From contig NZ_FMVQ01000014.1 in NCBI RefSeq assembly GCF_900102495.1, positions 22,074 to 86,073 on the forward strand: a stretch of DNA of 64,000 nucleotides, written 5' to 3'. Positions 26,952 to 34,540 of this stretch are shown here, piece by piece; within the stretch, counting starts at the first letter, position 1, and each line of letters opens with the position of its first letter. Below the pieces are notes generated by a model. The model made no database searches and was not told where the DNA came from. It worked only from the letters and a program-made list of their open reading frames with translations. The position numbers and the translations under genes are program-made. Source of the DNA: Nitrosospira sp. Nl5. Lineage in GTDB: Bacteria; Pseudomonadota; Gammaproteobacteria; Burkholderiales; Nitrosomonadaceae.

Positions 26952-28166
26952 TCAGCCAAAGTGATATGCGTCCTCTTCCTTAAAGAAGTTGATGAGCCGG
27001 CGGCCGACTGAGCTGATAAGCGACTCATCCGAACCATCAAGGATGCGTGATGTGCGCGCTATTCTATAGATGCCGGAAAGCGGGGTAAGATCACTGATGC
27101 CTTCGGCGCCATATAGCTGTATTGCCGAGTCCGAGGCAACGCATAAAGCTTGTGATGCGGCTACCTTGGCGACATTGATCTCGACATCGCTTGAACGCTG
27201 GGCATCAACCCCTCTCGCCGCTACCCGAATTAATTCACGCGCGCTCGCAATAGCCTGATATGCGTTGACGACGTGTTGCCGCACTAGTTGCTTTTCCGGC
27301 AATCGAGCAGACCGGCCACGTTCAGAATTAATTCGGGCGCCCATTAGATCGAAACATCGTTGCGCCAGCCCCACCCAATTCATCGAACGAAGCAGTCGGC
27401 CAATGCCAAGCCGCTGGCGCATTAAATCAATGCCGCTGCCGCTCGTGCCCAAGAGATTATGGTTGGGGACCTTTACACCCCTAAAAGATATTTCGCCCTG
27501 ACCAAGGAAGCGGCCCATCATGGTGATCTGACGTTCAACCTTGAACCCAGGCGAATCGGTGGGGACGATAATCATGGAAAGCGCCTTGCCAAGAGCAGTG
27601 TCTTCTCCGGCGGTACGCACCAGGACAGTGACAAAAGTCGCCCGGTCCGTGTTGCCGACGAACCATTTTCTGCCATTGATAGCCCAACTTCCGTTTGACA
27701 GGTGGGCGGACGCTGTTATCAAGCCAGGAAATGATCCGCCATGCCCCGGTTCTGTCATACCGTAACTTGGGGTGGCTGTCCCGGCTACCATGGGTTCCAG
27801 AAAGTTTTTATGAATTTCATCGGTGCCAAATTTGAGGAACATATGCGCATCAAGCGCGGAGTGGCTGCCAAAAATTGTCTGAGAGAATTCCGTGCGCCCC
27901 TCCTGCTCCGCAACAATCAGGTAGTCTTCGAGAGAAGCTACCTTTCCACCATGGGAGAGCGGATAAAATAGGCCCCATAGTCCGGCACGCCGAGCCTCTT
28001 CGGCCAGTTTTGATTGAAGCCGAAATGATGAATCTCCGTCTTGAGCCATTTGTGGTTCGCTTGGGATGACCATTTCATCAACAAACTTTCTCACCTCGCG
28101 CGCGAGCGATCTGGCTAGCTCTGTATGCGCTGATTCTCCATGTATTCCCAGCATTAATGCGCCCAT
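26952..28166 (-). CDS. Acyl-CoA dehydrogenase family flavoprotein
   Basis: FAD-dependent acyl-CoA dehydrogenase fold: helical N-domain, YGMTEPGHGGS flavin-binding block, WAINGRKWFVGN and the C-terminal helical domain with QLYGAEGISD. At the usual catalytic Glu position (YEGTNEI in classical enzymes) it has LDGSDES, i.e. Asp, as in ACAD10/11-like members. In a pyridine dithiocarboxylate-like pathway such an enzyme could oxidise a dihydro precursor such as dihydrodipicolinate. It overlaps the ligase gene by 13 bases, so the two are co-translated. Natural substrate unknown. Confidence 0.85.
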   Translation of the reverse strand: MGALMLGIHGESAHTELARSLAREVRKFVDEMVIPSEPQMAQDGDSSFRLQSKLAEEARRAGLWGLFYPLSHGGKVASLEDYLIVAEQEGRTEFSQTIFGSHSALDAHMFLKFGTDEIHKNFLEPMVAGTATPSYGMTEPGHGGSFPGLITASAHLSNGSWAINGRKWFVGNTDRATFVTVLVRTAGEDTALGKALSMIIVPTDSPGFKVERQITMMGRFLGQGEISFRGVKVPNHNLLGTSGSGIDLMRQRLGIGRLLRSMNWVGLAQRCFDLMGARINSERGRSARLPEKQLVRQHVVNAYQAIASARELIRVAARGVDAQRSSDVEINVAKVAASQALCVASDSAIQLYGAEGISDLTPLSGIYRIARTSRILDGSDESLISSVGRRLINFFKEEDAYHFG

Positions 28167-29818
28167 TGGACCAGCCCTGGTTTAGTTGCCTGCTGGGTAA
28201 ACTCAATCTCCGCAGTTAACTGCTTTTTATCAACTTTTCCTGCTGGGCTAAGTGGAAGTTGCCGGTAATAGCGTAAGTATTCCGGCAGCTTGTTGGTCTC
28301 TAAACCCTGTTCATGCAAATAGCTGGTAAACTGGGATAGCGAGGGACGTTCGACTCCATCTCGCAATACCAGACAGAGGCAAACTCGATGTCCCAGATCC
28401 GGATCGGCCACTGGTACACAGGCAGCGCTGACGACAGCCGGATGGGCAACGGCAATGTTTTCGATTTGAGCAGGACTGATATTGACACCACCCCGAATGA
28501 TGATGTCTTTCTTGCGTCCGGACAGCACCAGATATCCGTCATTATCAATAAGGCCAAGATCTCCGGTATAAACCCAGCCATTATCGTCTCGGTATAGAGC
28601 ATCGAGGTCGGAGGCATTGACATATTGCATCGGGCTTATTGGACCTCTGGCCGTAATTTCACCGACGCAGCCTTGCGGCACCTCGCGCTTCTGGTCATCG
28701 ACTATCCGGATGGAACAAACATCTGGATTCGGTCGTCCCGCTTTTAAAAAAACGGTTTCCAAATTATCGTCAAGCATCGTGTGGCAGTTAACGCCATCCG
28801 CCGAGCCGTATAAGCTGATAAAACCACATCCAAATGCCTCAGTACACCGGCGGATGGTGGCTTCATCGATTTTCGCTCCACCGCTGATAATGGCGATCAG
28901 GCTGGAAGTATCGATCCTGGATAATGCAGGGTCCACGATGATGCGTTGAAACATGGTGGGAACCCCAAAGATATGGGTCGGTTTTAGCTCCGCGATAGTT
29001 TGAATGGCAGCCGCGACATCGAATTGCCGCAAGGTGATAATCGCGCCACCAAGCCAGGATAAAACACCAAACGTCGCGGTTGAACCGAATGCGGTGCCAA
29101 GCGGCATCAGGTAAAGCCCTTTAAAGGTACTTCCCTCAGGATGTATTCGTTGCAAAAAACGCCCTCGTCCGCCAGCTAGCGCGTTGTGAGAATAAGCCAC
29201 CCATTTTGGCTCGGACTCTGTTCCGGAAGAGATGAGGAAACGAACGGGTGAATTGGGGCAAACTGTTGGGAGCTTATCAAGCTCAATTGGCTCGGCCTGA
29301 AACAGGTCATCCAGGGTGTGCCAGCAATCCAGGGCTTTTCCATCGACAATAAGAATACGGAGTGATAGCAAAGCAGGCCGTAACGATTCAATAAGTTCAC
29401 ACAGGTCAATTCCAGCATATTCCCGCTCGACAATAATCACCCGCGCATCACACCTTGTGAGTAAAGACTGCGTGTCAAGGCGGCCACGTCCCGGTGGGAA
29501 AGGCGCCACGATCGCGCCCAGTGCTGCAGTGGCGAGATCGATTGCGCAGCTATGCCAACTGTTGGGAAGCTGGTATGCAACAACATCTCCTGAAACAACC
29601 CCCAGCGCCTGAAAGCTGGCAGCCAGGCGGCGAACTTTGTCCAACAGCTCAATGTAAGTGATGGTTCGATCAAGAGATATAACCGCCGGGCTGTCAGGAC
29701 GTTGCCATACATGCTCACAGAACAGCTCGTATACGGATTTATTTGGATAGGTTCCATTCTGAGCCCACTCGTGGCGAACTTCAGCAGGAACCATATCTAT
29801 GATTCCGGAATGATTCAT
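28154..29818 (-). CDS. AMP-dependent carboxylate ligase (acyl-CoA synthetase family)
   Basis: ANL superfamily adenylating enzyme, 554 aa. Seen: P-loop FLISSGTESEPKWVAYS, aromatic gate LYGSADG, ATP-binding YTGDLGLIDNDGY, hinge SGRKKDIIIRGG and catalytic Lys in SPAGKVDKKQL. It would activate a carboxylic acid as acyl adenylate, and possibly as CoA ester. In thioquinolobactin synthesis an ANL ligase activates the acid for attack by a protein thiocarboxylate; the same role fits here. Its start overlaps the end of the CaiB-like gene by four bases. The acid substrate cannot be read from the sequence. Confidence 0.92.
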   Translation of the reverse strand: MNHSGIIDMVPAEVRHEWAQNGTYPNKSVYELFCEHVWQRPDSPAVISLDRTITYIELLDKVRRLAASFQALGVVSGDVVAYQLPNSWHSCAIDLATAALGAIVAPFPPGRGRLDTQSLLTRCDARVIIVEREYAGIDLCELIESLRPALLSLRILIVDGKALDCWHTLDDLFQAEPIELDKLPTVCPNSPVRFLISSGTESEPKWVAYSHNALAGGRGRFLQRIHPEGSTFKGLYLMPLGTAFGSTATFGVLSWLGGAIITLRQFDVAAAIQTIAELKPTHIFGVPTMFQRIIVDPALSRIDTSSLIAIISGGAKIDEATIRRCTEAFGCGFISLYGSADGVNCHTMLDDNLETVFLKAGRPNPDVCSIRIVDDQKREVPQGCVGEITARGPISPMQYVNASDLDALYRDDNGWVYTGDLGLIDNDGYLVLSGRKKDIIIRGGVNISPAQIENIAVAHPAVVSAACVPVADPDLGHRVCLCLVLRDGVERPSLSQFTSYLHEQGLETNKLPEYLRYYRQLPLSPAGKVDKKQLTAEIEFTQQATKPGLVQWAH

Positions 29819-31725
29819 CTGAAACTCCAGGGAGAATTGACGCTTGTATAGGAGCCAGGGCTCAGGCTCGCCTTTAGATATGCTATGTTCTGCAGGTCAG
29901 CGAGGTTTTCGATAACCACAGCGCAAGGAACGCGTGCTTCTTCAAGAACTTCAGCCCATGCAGTAGCGGTTCTCGACAGGAATAAAACCTCCAGGTTGTC
30001 CTCAGAATCAGCCGTTTCAGTGCCAATCGCAATTTCAAGAACCTCGGCTAATCGTATTAATGTCGCTGTATCGCAACATTCAACGGCTATTTTTCCCTGC
30101 TTAGTGTCATAAATCTTATCAATAATACTTTTTGAGGTTTTGCGAGTGGTGGCCGGTAGGTTATATACGTCATGAAAATCATCTGCACATAAAAGTGTTG
30201 CCGCACCCATCAGAGATGAAGTGACCTTCGCACCGACGTTGTTCAGGCATCGATTGAGCAGCGCAATCGTGATTCCTTGTGCCGCAACAACGCCACCGAG
30301 TACGTCAAGCACCGTAAATAAGGAACCGCCGTGAGTACCAGAGGTTTCGGCGACCTTTTTAGCGATACCGGAGTAGGCTTGCGTCATGAAATCCGTGCCT
30401 GGCATTGAGCTCAAAGGGCAATGTGCTGCCCTGTCTGTTGCCCAACCAGCAGCATAGGCATAAATCAGGGAGCGATTAATTGAAGTCAGATCCTCGTCGT
30501 CGAGATTTAACAGCACCGCTTTACCGGGTGCCCAGTTATGCAGAAAAACGTCGGCATGGCGTACCAGCTCCTTGATTTCCGCTTGTCCGGCTGGAGACTT
30601 GATATCTACTTCACGAATCGTTTTAAGGTGGTTAAGCGCATCGAATCGTGCCGAGCAACCCTCGGCCATCGGCGGCATACCTCGCAGCGGGTCTCCGCCT
30701 GGCGGCTCTACCCTGATAACCGTTGCACCCAAGAGAGCGAGCAGGTGCCCTGCAAGAGGACCTTGAATCCGCCGGCAGGATTCGATGATGGTAAATCCGC
30801 TTAACGGCAAGTCACCGGTAACACGCGTCGACGCTCTGCTCGATGCCCTGCCGCCGGGACTTGTCTCGAAAACGAACTCCCATGGCCCCTGGTGCCACAC
30901 ATGTTGACAGTCGTCATCCTTGGCCCTGTCATCGACAGAACGAAGCGGACAAATGGACATGCCAGTGCGGGAACATATTTGTGAAATACAGTAGTAAGTG
31001 AGATTTGATATCGCACGGGACAATTCGCTAGGCAGAGGGGATATGGCTGTGGCGTATCTCAGCAGAAAAGCGGGCCACGCTTTTCCAGCCGCTGTTGAAC
31101 TCACACCGATCTCGGTCCAGAACTTCTGCCAGGGACCGGCATTGAGTGTTTCGAGTTCAAAGAAGACACCATCCAGCGAAACAAAGGGAGGATGGTGCCC
31201 ATGTGAGATAGTGCCCGGAAATAGTGCTTCGGGAGACTCTGAGGCTGTTGCTCCCGCTATATACTGTCCTAAGCTTAATAGGGCTGCGGATGCCATCGAA
31301 ACGCTGCTGTGCCCGACGGAAAGACCCCGCAGTTGACCAATCGAAGCGGCTACTCCACCCAGAAGCGCCAATGCGGCGGTCAAGGTCGAGACGTAGTTCA
31401 ACCCTAATGGCCGATATTTGCCGCTTGCTCGCCCATGCACCGACATGAGTCCACAAGCCGCCTGCATTATATTTTCAGTCGCAAGGGCTTGCCTGGAAGC
31501 ATCGCTCCATTTACCCACATCGCATATGATTGGCGTGGTGTGCGGAGTCTTGAATTCAAAAGAAAGCGCTGCATTTTCGGAAGAGCTCTCGCTCGGCTCG
31601 ATTTTGATGCCCAGTGCGGCAGATTGGTAAAGTAGGGAAGATGCTATAGCAAGCTCAGGAGCATGATGTTCAAATGGCCCTGTTATCACGCAACCGGTTA
31701 AGGCACGATTCATACTCATTTTCAT
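29815..31725 (-). CDS. Long CaiB/BaiF CoA-transferase family protein with extra N-terminal half
   Basis: At 636 residues it is much longer than the roughly 400 of a single family III CoA-transferase. A recognisable CaiB/BaiF domain starts near residue 309 (SGFTIIESCRRIQGPLAG) with the nucleotide-like VIRVEPPGGDPLRG and candidate catalytic Asp445 in MPGTDFMTQAYSG. Residues 1-300 form another, weaker CaiB-like segment (NIMQAACGLMSVHGRASG; LGLNYVSTLTAALALLGG), apparently the second half of a transferase domain. Family III enzymes are interlocked dimers, so this may be a built-in dimer with one active site. It follows the sulfur-carrier gene by 22 bases and overlaps the ligase gene. Confidence 0.85.
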   Translation of the reverse strand: MKMSMNRALTGCVITGPFEHHAPELAIASSLLYQSAALGIKIEPSESSSENAALSFEFKTPHTTPIICDVGKWSDASRQALATENIMQAACGLMSVHGRASGKYRPLGLNYVSTLTAALALLGGVAASIGQLRGLSVGHSSVSMASAALLSLGQYIAGATASESPEALFPGTISHGHHPPFVSLDGVFFELETLNAGPWQKFWTEIGVSSTAAGKAWPAFLLRYATAISPLPSELSRAISNLTYYCISQICSRTGMSICPLRSVDDRAKDDDCQHVWHQGPWEFVFETSPGGRASSRASTRVTGDLPLSGFTIIESCRRIQGPLAGHLLALLGATVIRVEPPGGDPLRGMPPMAEGCSARFDALNHLKTIREVDIKSPAGQAEIKELVRHADVFLHNWAPGKAVLLNLDDEDLTSINRSLIYAYAAGWATDRAAHCPLSSMPGTDFMTQAYSGIAKKVAETSGTHGGSLFTVLDVLGGVVAAQGITIALLNRCLNNVGAKVTSSLMGAATLLCADDFHDVYNLPATTRKTSKSIIDKIYDTKQGKIAVECCDTATLIRLAEVLEIAIGTETADSEDNLEVLFLSRTATAWAEVLEEARVPCAVVIENLADLQNIAYLKASLSPGSYTSVNSPWSFR

Positions 31726-31747
31726 ATGGGATGCGAGTGAGTTCAGC

Positions 31748-32020
31748 TTACCCTCCCGCGACAGCGGGCAAAATGGTCAATGAATCGCCATCTCGCAGCT
31801 GTGTTGATAGCCCATTGCCAAAGCGAATGTCATCATCGTTTACGTAAATATTAATGAAGCTGTGTGACTCCCCTTCGGTAATCAGTTTCTCCTTAACGCC
31901 GGGATACTGGTGCTCCAATTGGTCGATGACTTCAAGAACATTGAAACCAGAAATTTCGATGCGCTTCTGATTATTGGTGAGCGGTCTAAGTATGGTTGGG
32001 ATATTCACAGTGATAGGCAT
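31748..32020 (-). CDS. ThiS/MoaD-like sulfur carrier protein
   Basis: A 90-residue ubiquitin-fold protein ending directly in AVAGG, the diglycine tail that an E1-like enzyme adenylates and converts to a thiocarboxylate. The MPITVNIPTILRPLT start and the LRDGDSLTILPAVAGG end are typical of MoaD-like carriers. Its partner E1 (33259), a JAMM protease (32683) and a carboxylate ligase (28154) are nearby, so it most likely donates sulfur to a small molecule rather than serving thiamine or molybdopterin. AAGGAA upstream supports the start. Confidence 0.93.
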   Translation of the reverse strand: MPITVNIPTILRPLTNNQKRIEISGFNVLEVIDQLEHQYPGVKEKLITEGESHSFINIYVNDDDIRFGNGLSTQLRDGDSLTILPAVAGG

Positions 32021-32132
32021 AGTTATTCCTTTTCGGTTTTATGATCAAAAAAACTAGAAATTGTGGGAGGAGGGGCGAAGCGTGGAGATCGACTTCAATT
32101 CAAGCTCCGGGCTCCCTTTACGACTGGCAATA

Positions 32133-32624
32133 TCACCTATGGTGATGGTGATGATCTTCCTTGTTGCCCGCTTGCAGCTCAGAAACGTTCGCTTTCTGGA
32201 TATTCTTGGACGTGGATTTGAGCGGAGTAAAGCGAGCAGTTGCGGCTTCCTGTCCTGGCAGTTCAACGAACACTGTCACCACCGTCTGGGGGGTAACAGC
32301 AAAATCTCCCGCTCCCTTAAACATATTTTCACCTGCCGGTTCCAGCTTGACCGAAGTTTTATCCTTGGCCTTGCCGACTTGAACGGTCGCTTTGCCGCCG
32401 CCGCCCAGGGTGCTCAAATTACGGTCGGCATGATCCATTACATAGAGCACAATCTCCTTATCCTTGGCGACAAGCTCGATGTGATAAGGACCGGCCATGC
32501 GTGTCTGCCCGCCATGGGCCGATTCTTTGGATTCGAAATATGCTTCGTTGTGCGCCCCGCCAGACATTGATGCTCCCGCCAGCGTAGCACCAATAAGCAT
32601 GACGGCGATTCTTGATGTATTCAC
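32133..32624 (-). CDS. Secreted His-tailed protein, putative metal binder
   Basis: Starts with GTG after a clear GGGAGAG ribosome site. A signal peptide (about residues 1-24) is followed by a beta-rich domain of a type I have seen near metal resistance genes: GPYHIELVAKDKEIVLYVMDHADR then a second block around KTSVKLEPAGENMFKGAGDF. The protein ends in six His and an Arg (residues 157-163), which should bind divalent metal. It lies between the sulfur-carrier and JAMM genes in the same orientation, a placement that points to handling metal for the cluster. Function unproven. Confidence 0.75.
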   Translation of the reverse strand: MNTSRIAVMLIGATLAGASMSGGAHNEAYFESKESAHGGQTRMAGPYHIELVAKDKEIVLYVMDHADRNLSTLGGGGKATVQVGKAKDKTSVKLEPAGENMFKGAGDFAVTPQTVVTVFVELPGQEAATARFTPLKSTSKNIQKANVSELQAGNKEDHHHHHR

Positions 32625-32682
32625 TTTAATCTCTCCCTAGATTGGTATAGTTCGCCTGGGTTTATGGGAAGGGTTATACAAC

Positions 32683-33126
32683 TTAGGCCACCATTGACAA
32701 TTCCCATTCTGCTTTATATGAATCCAGCATTCTGACTCGTTCTTCGGTCACCATGCCGTCCACAATGCGGAAGCTGCGGATCTCTTCCCTATAAACCGCA
32801 TCTGTTGGAATGATGACGTAATGAGATCGCGGCTCTGTTGCATATTGGACATCGATACGGCTGGGGTAGGCTTGCGTATTGGTGTGCGAATGGTAGATAA
32901 CGATGGGCTCCTCGCTTCGCATTTCCATTGTTCTCCAAACCTGAAGATGCTGCTGGGAATCGAATCTAAAAAAAGTTTCCGATTGGGCCACATTGCGCAT
33001 TGGAATAAAACGTAGCGGAAGATTTGAACCCGCGGGTCCGGCGATGATTCCACAGGTTTCAATAGGATGATCTTTATGTGCTTGAGCAAGCATCGCTTCG
33101 ACAAGTTTGGCGTGTATCGTCAGCAT
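32683..33126 (-). CDS. JAMM/MPN+ metalloprotease
   Basis: Zinc isopeptidase family (Mov34/MPN/PAD-1). The catalytic set is complete: E23 in ETCGIIAG, H79 and H81 in YHSHT, and D92 ten residues on (HxH-x10-D). In thioquinolobactin synthesis the homologous protein removes a two-residue tail from the sulfur carrier to expose its diglycine. Here the carrier already ends in GG, so the enzyme may cut carrier conjugates or act on another protein. AGGAG precedes the start. The neighbouring E1 gene is 132 bases upstream. Confidence 0.92.
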   Translation of the reverse strand: MLTIHAKLVEAMLAQAHKDHPIETCGIIAGPAGSNLPLRFIPMRNVAQSETFFRFDSQQHLQVWRTMEMRSEEPIVIYHSHTNTQAYPSRIDVQYATEPRSHYVIIPTDAVYREEIRSFRIVDGMVTEERVRMLDSYKAEWELSMVA

Positions 33127-33258
33127 AATTCTTCAACTCCTGGGATAGTAGGTTGATTGAAATGAAAAACAGAATTCTCTGTTCTGCCAGAAGAAGCAGC
33201 TCTTTTAATCGTGGCAAATTAAGCAATTGCTTAATAATTAATAATCTCCCTAGCTCAA

Positions 33259-34431
33259 CTAATAGCCTGGCAATGAGCGATCGACATCCCTTATCCACGC
33301 TAAGATTCCTCCGTCCAAGCTCTTTACATTTGTAAAACCATGTTTTTGCATTTCCATGAGAACATCCTTGGAGCGAATGCCCATCTTGCAGTGAAGGATG
33401 ATGAGGTCTTCTTTGTTTAACCGGGATAAATTTTCTTCCGACATGATCTTGTTTTTAGGTATATGGCTTGCACCTTCAATACGGACAATGTTCCATTCTT
33501 CGATTCCTCTGACATCGATGAGCTGCATATCCATGCCGCTTTCCCGCAGTTGTTTCAACTCCAAGGCACTGATCACCGGAACATTTGTTTTGTTGTCGGT
33601 TGCCAATTTCCTTGATCCGCAAAATTCCTGATAATCGATCAGTGCCGTTATAGAAGTTCTTACCGGCGCTCGCCGTAACGGTATAAATCTATACGTCATA
33701 TCCAGGGCATCATAGACAGCGAGGCGGCCGAGTAAGGTTTCGCCCAGGCCAGTGATTAATTTAATAGCCTCTGTCGCCATGATTGCACCGATCGATGCGC
33801 AAAGAATGCCTAATACCCCACCTTCCGCGCAGGAAGGTGCCATTTCTGATGGGGGCGGCTCAGGGTAAAGATCACGATAATTCAGACCGCGTCCGCCCGG
33901 CGCATCTTCCCAGAAGACGGAAGCTTGTCCTTCGAACCGGAAGATGGATCCCCAGACATAGGGTTTTCCCGCAAGCACGCAGGCATCATTGACAAGATAT
34001 CGCGTAGCAAAATTATCCGTCCCATCGATAATCAGGTCATAGCCGGGAATTATCCCCATAGCATTATTTGCTTCCAAGCGTTCAGTATGGAGCTGAACAT
34101 GAACATAAGGGTTCAGTTCGTTGATAGCGTCCTTCGCGCTCTTGGATTTGAATCTTCCGATATCCGATTGCCCATGAATGATTTGCCTTTGCAGGTTTGA
34201 TTCATCGACGATATCGAAGTCGGTGATTCCCAACGTCCCAACTCCCGCCGCAGCGAGATACAGAAGTACCGGAGATCCTAGGCCCCCGGCGCCTATCACC
34301 AGGACTCTACTATTCTTGAGGCGCTTCTGTCCTTCCAAACCAACGTCAGGAATCAACAGATGACGGCTGTACCGTGAAATCTCATCATTGCTCAAGTCTT
34401 TCGAAGGGTGTACTAGCGGTAATAGTTGCAT
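33259..34431 (-). CDS. E1-like sulfur carrier activating enzyme with rhodanese domain (MoeB/ThiF-rhodanese)
   Basis: A 390-residue MoeZ-type protein. Residues 15-250 are the E1-like adenylating domain: GAGGLGSP (47-54), ITDFDIVDESNLQRQ, DGTDNF and candidate catalytic C201 in APSCAEGG. Residues 285-390 are a rhodanese domain with C348 in HCKMGIRS. The first domain adenylates the carrier C-terminus; the second receives persulfide sulfur and passes it on. The zinc-binding CxxC pairs of classical MoeB were not seen. A GGAGG site stands just before the start. It probably loads the MoaD-like carrier of this cluster. Confidence 0.93.
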   Translation of the reverse strand: MQLLPLVHPSKDLSNDEISRYSRHLLIPDVGLEGQKRLKNSRVLVIGAGGLGSPVLLYLAAAGVGTLGITDFDIVDESNLQRQIIHGQSDIGRFKSKSAKDAINELNPYVHVQLHTERLEANNAMGIIPGYDLIIDGTDNFATRYLVNDACVLAGKPYVWGSIFRFEGQASVFWEDAPGGRGLNYRDLYPEPPPSEMAPSCAEGGVLGILCASIGAIMATEAIKLITGLGETLLGRLAVYDALDMTYRFIPLRRAPVRTSITALIDYQEFCGSRKLATDNKTNVPVISALELKQLRESGMDMQLIDVRGIEEWNIVRIEGASHIPKNKIMSEENLSRLNKEDLIILHCKMGIRSKDVLMEMQKHGFTNVKSLDGGILAWIRDVDRSLPGY

Positions 34432-34540
34432 TAGAAACCTCCATGTTTAAATCAACCTTTAGTTTCCTTAACACTGGAATCGAAAATGAATCCGGAAGAT
34501 AAGATTGAATGCGATGCCTTTATTTATGAATACTGAATAT

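Noticed and set aside
32133..32160. Six-His codons as possible cloning-vector tag
   Set aside because: The tail belongs to a natural ORF flanked by native cluster genes and ends in Arg before its own stop; no vector sequence is seen.
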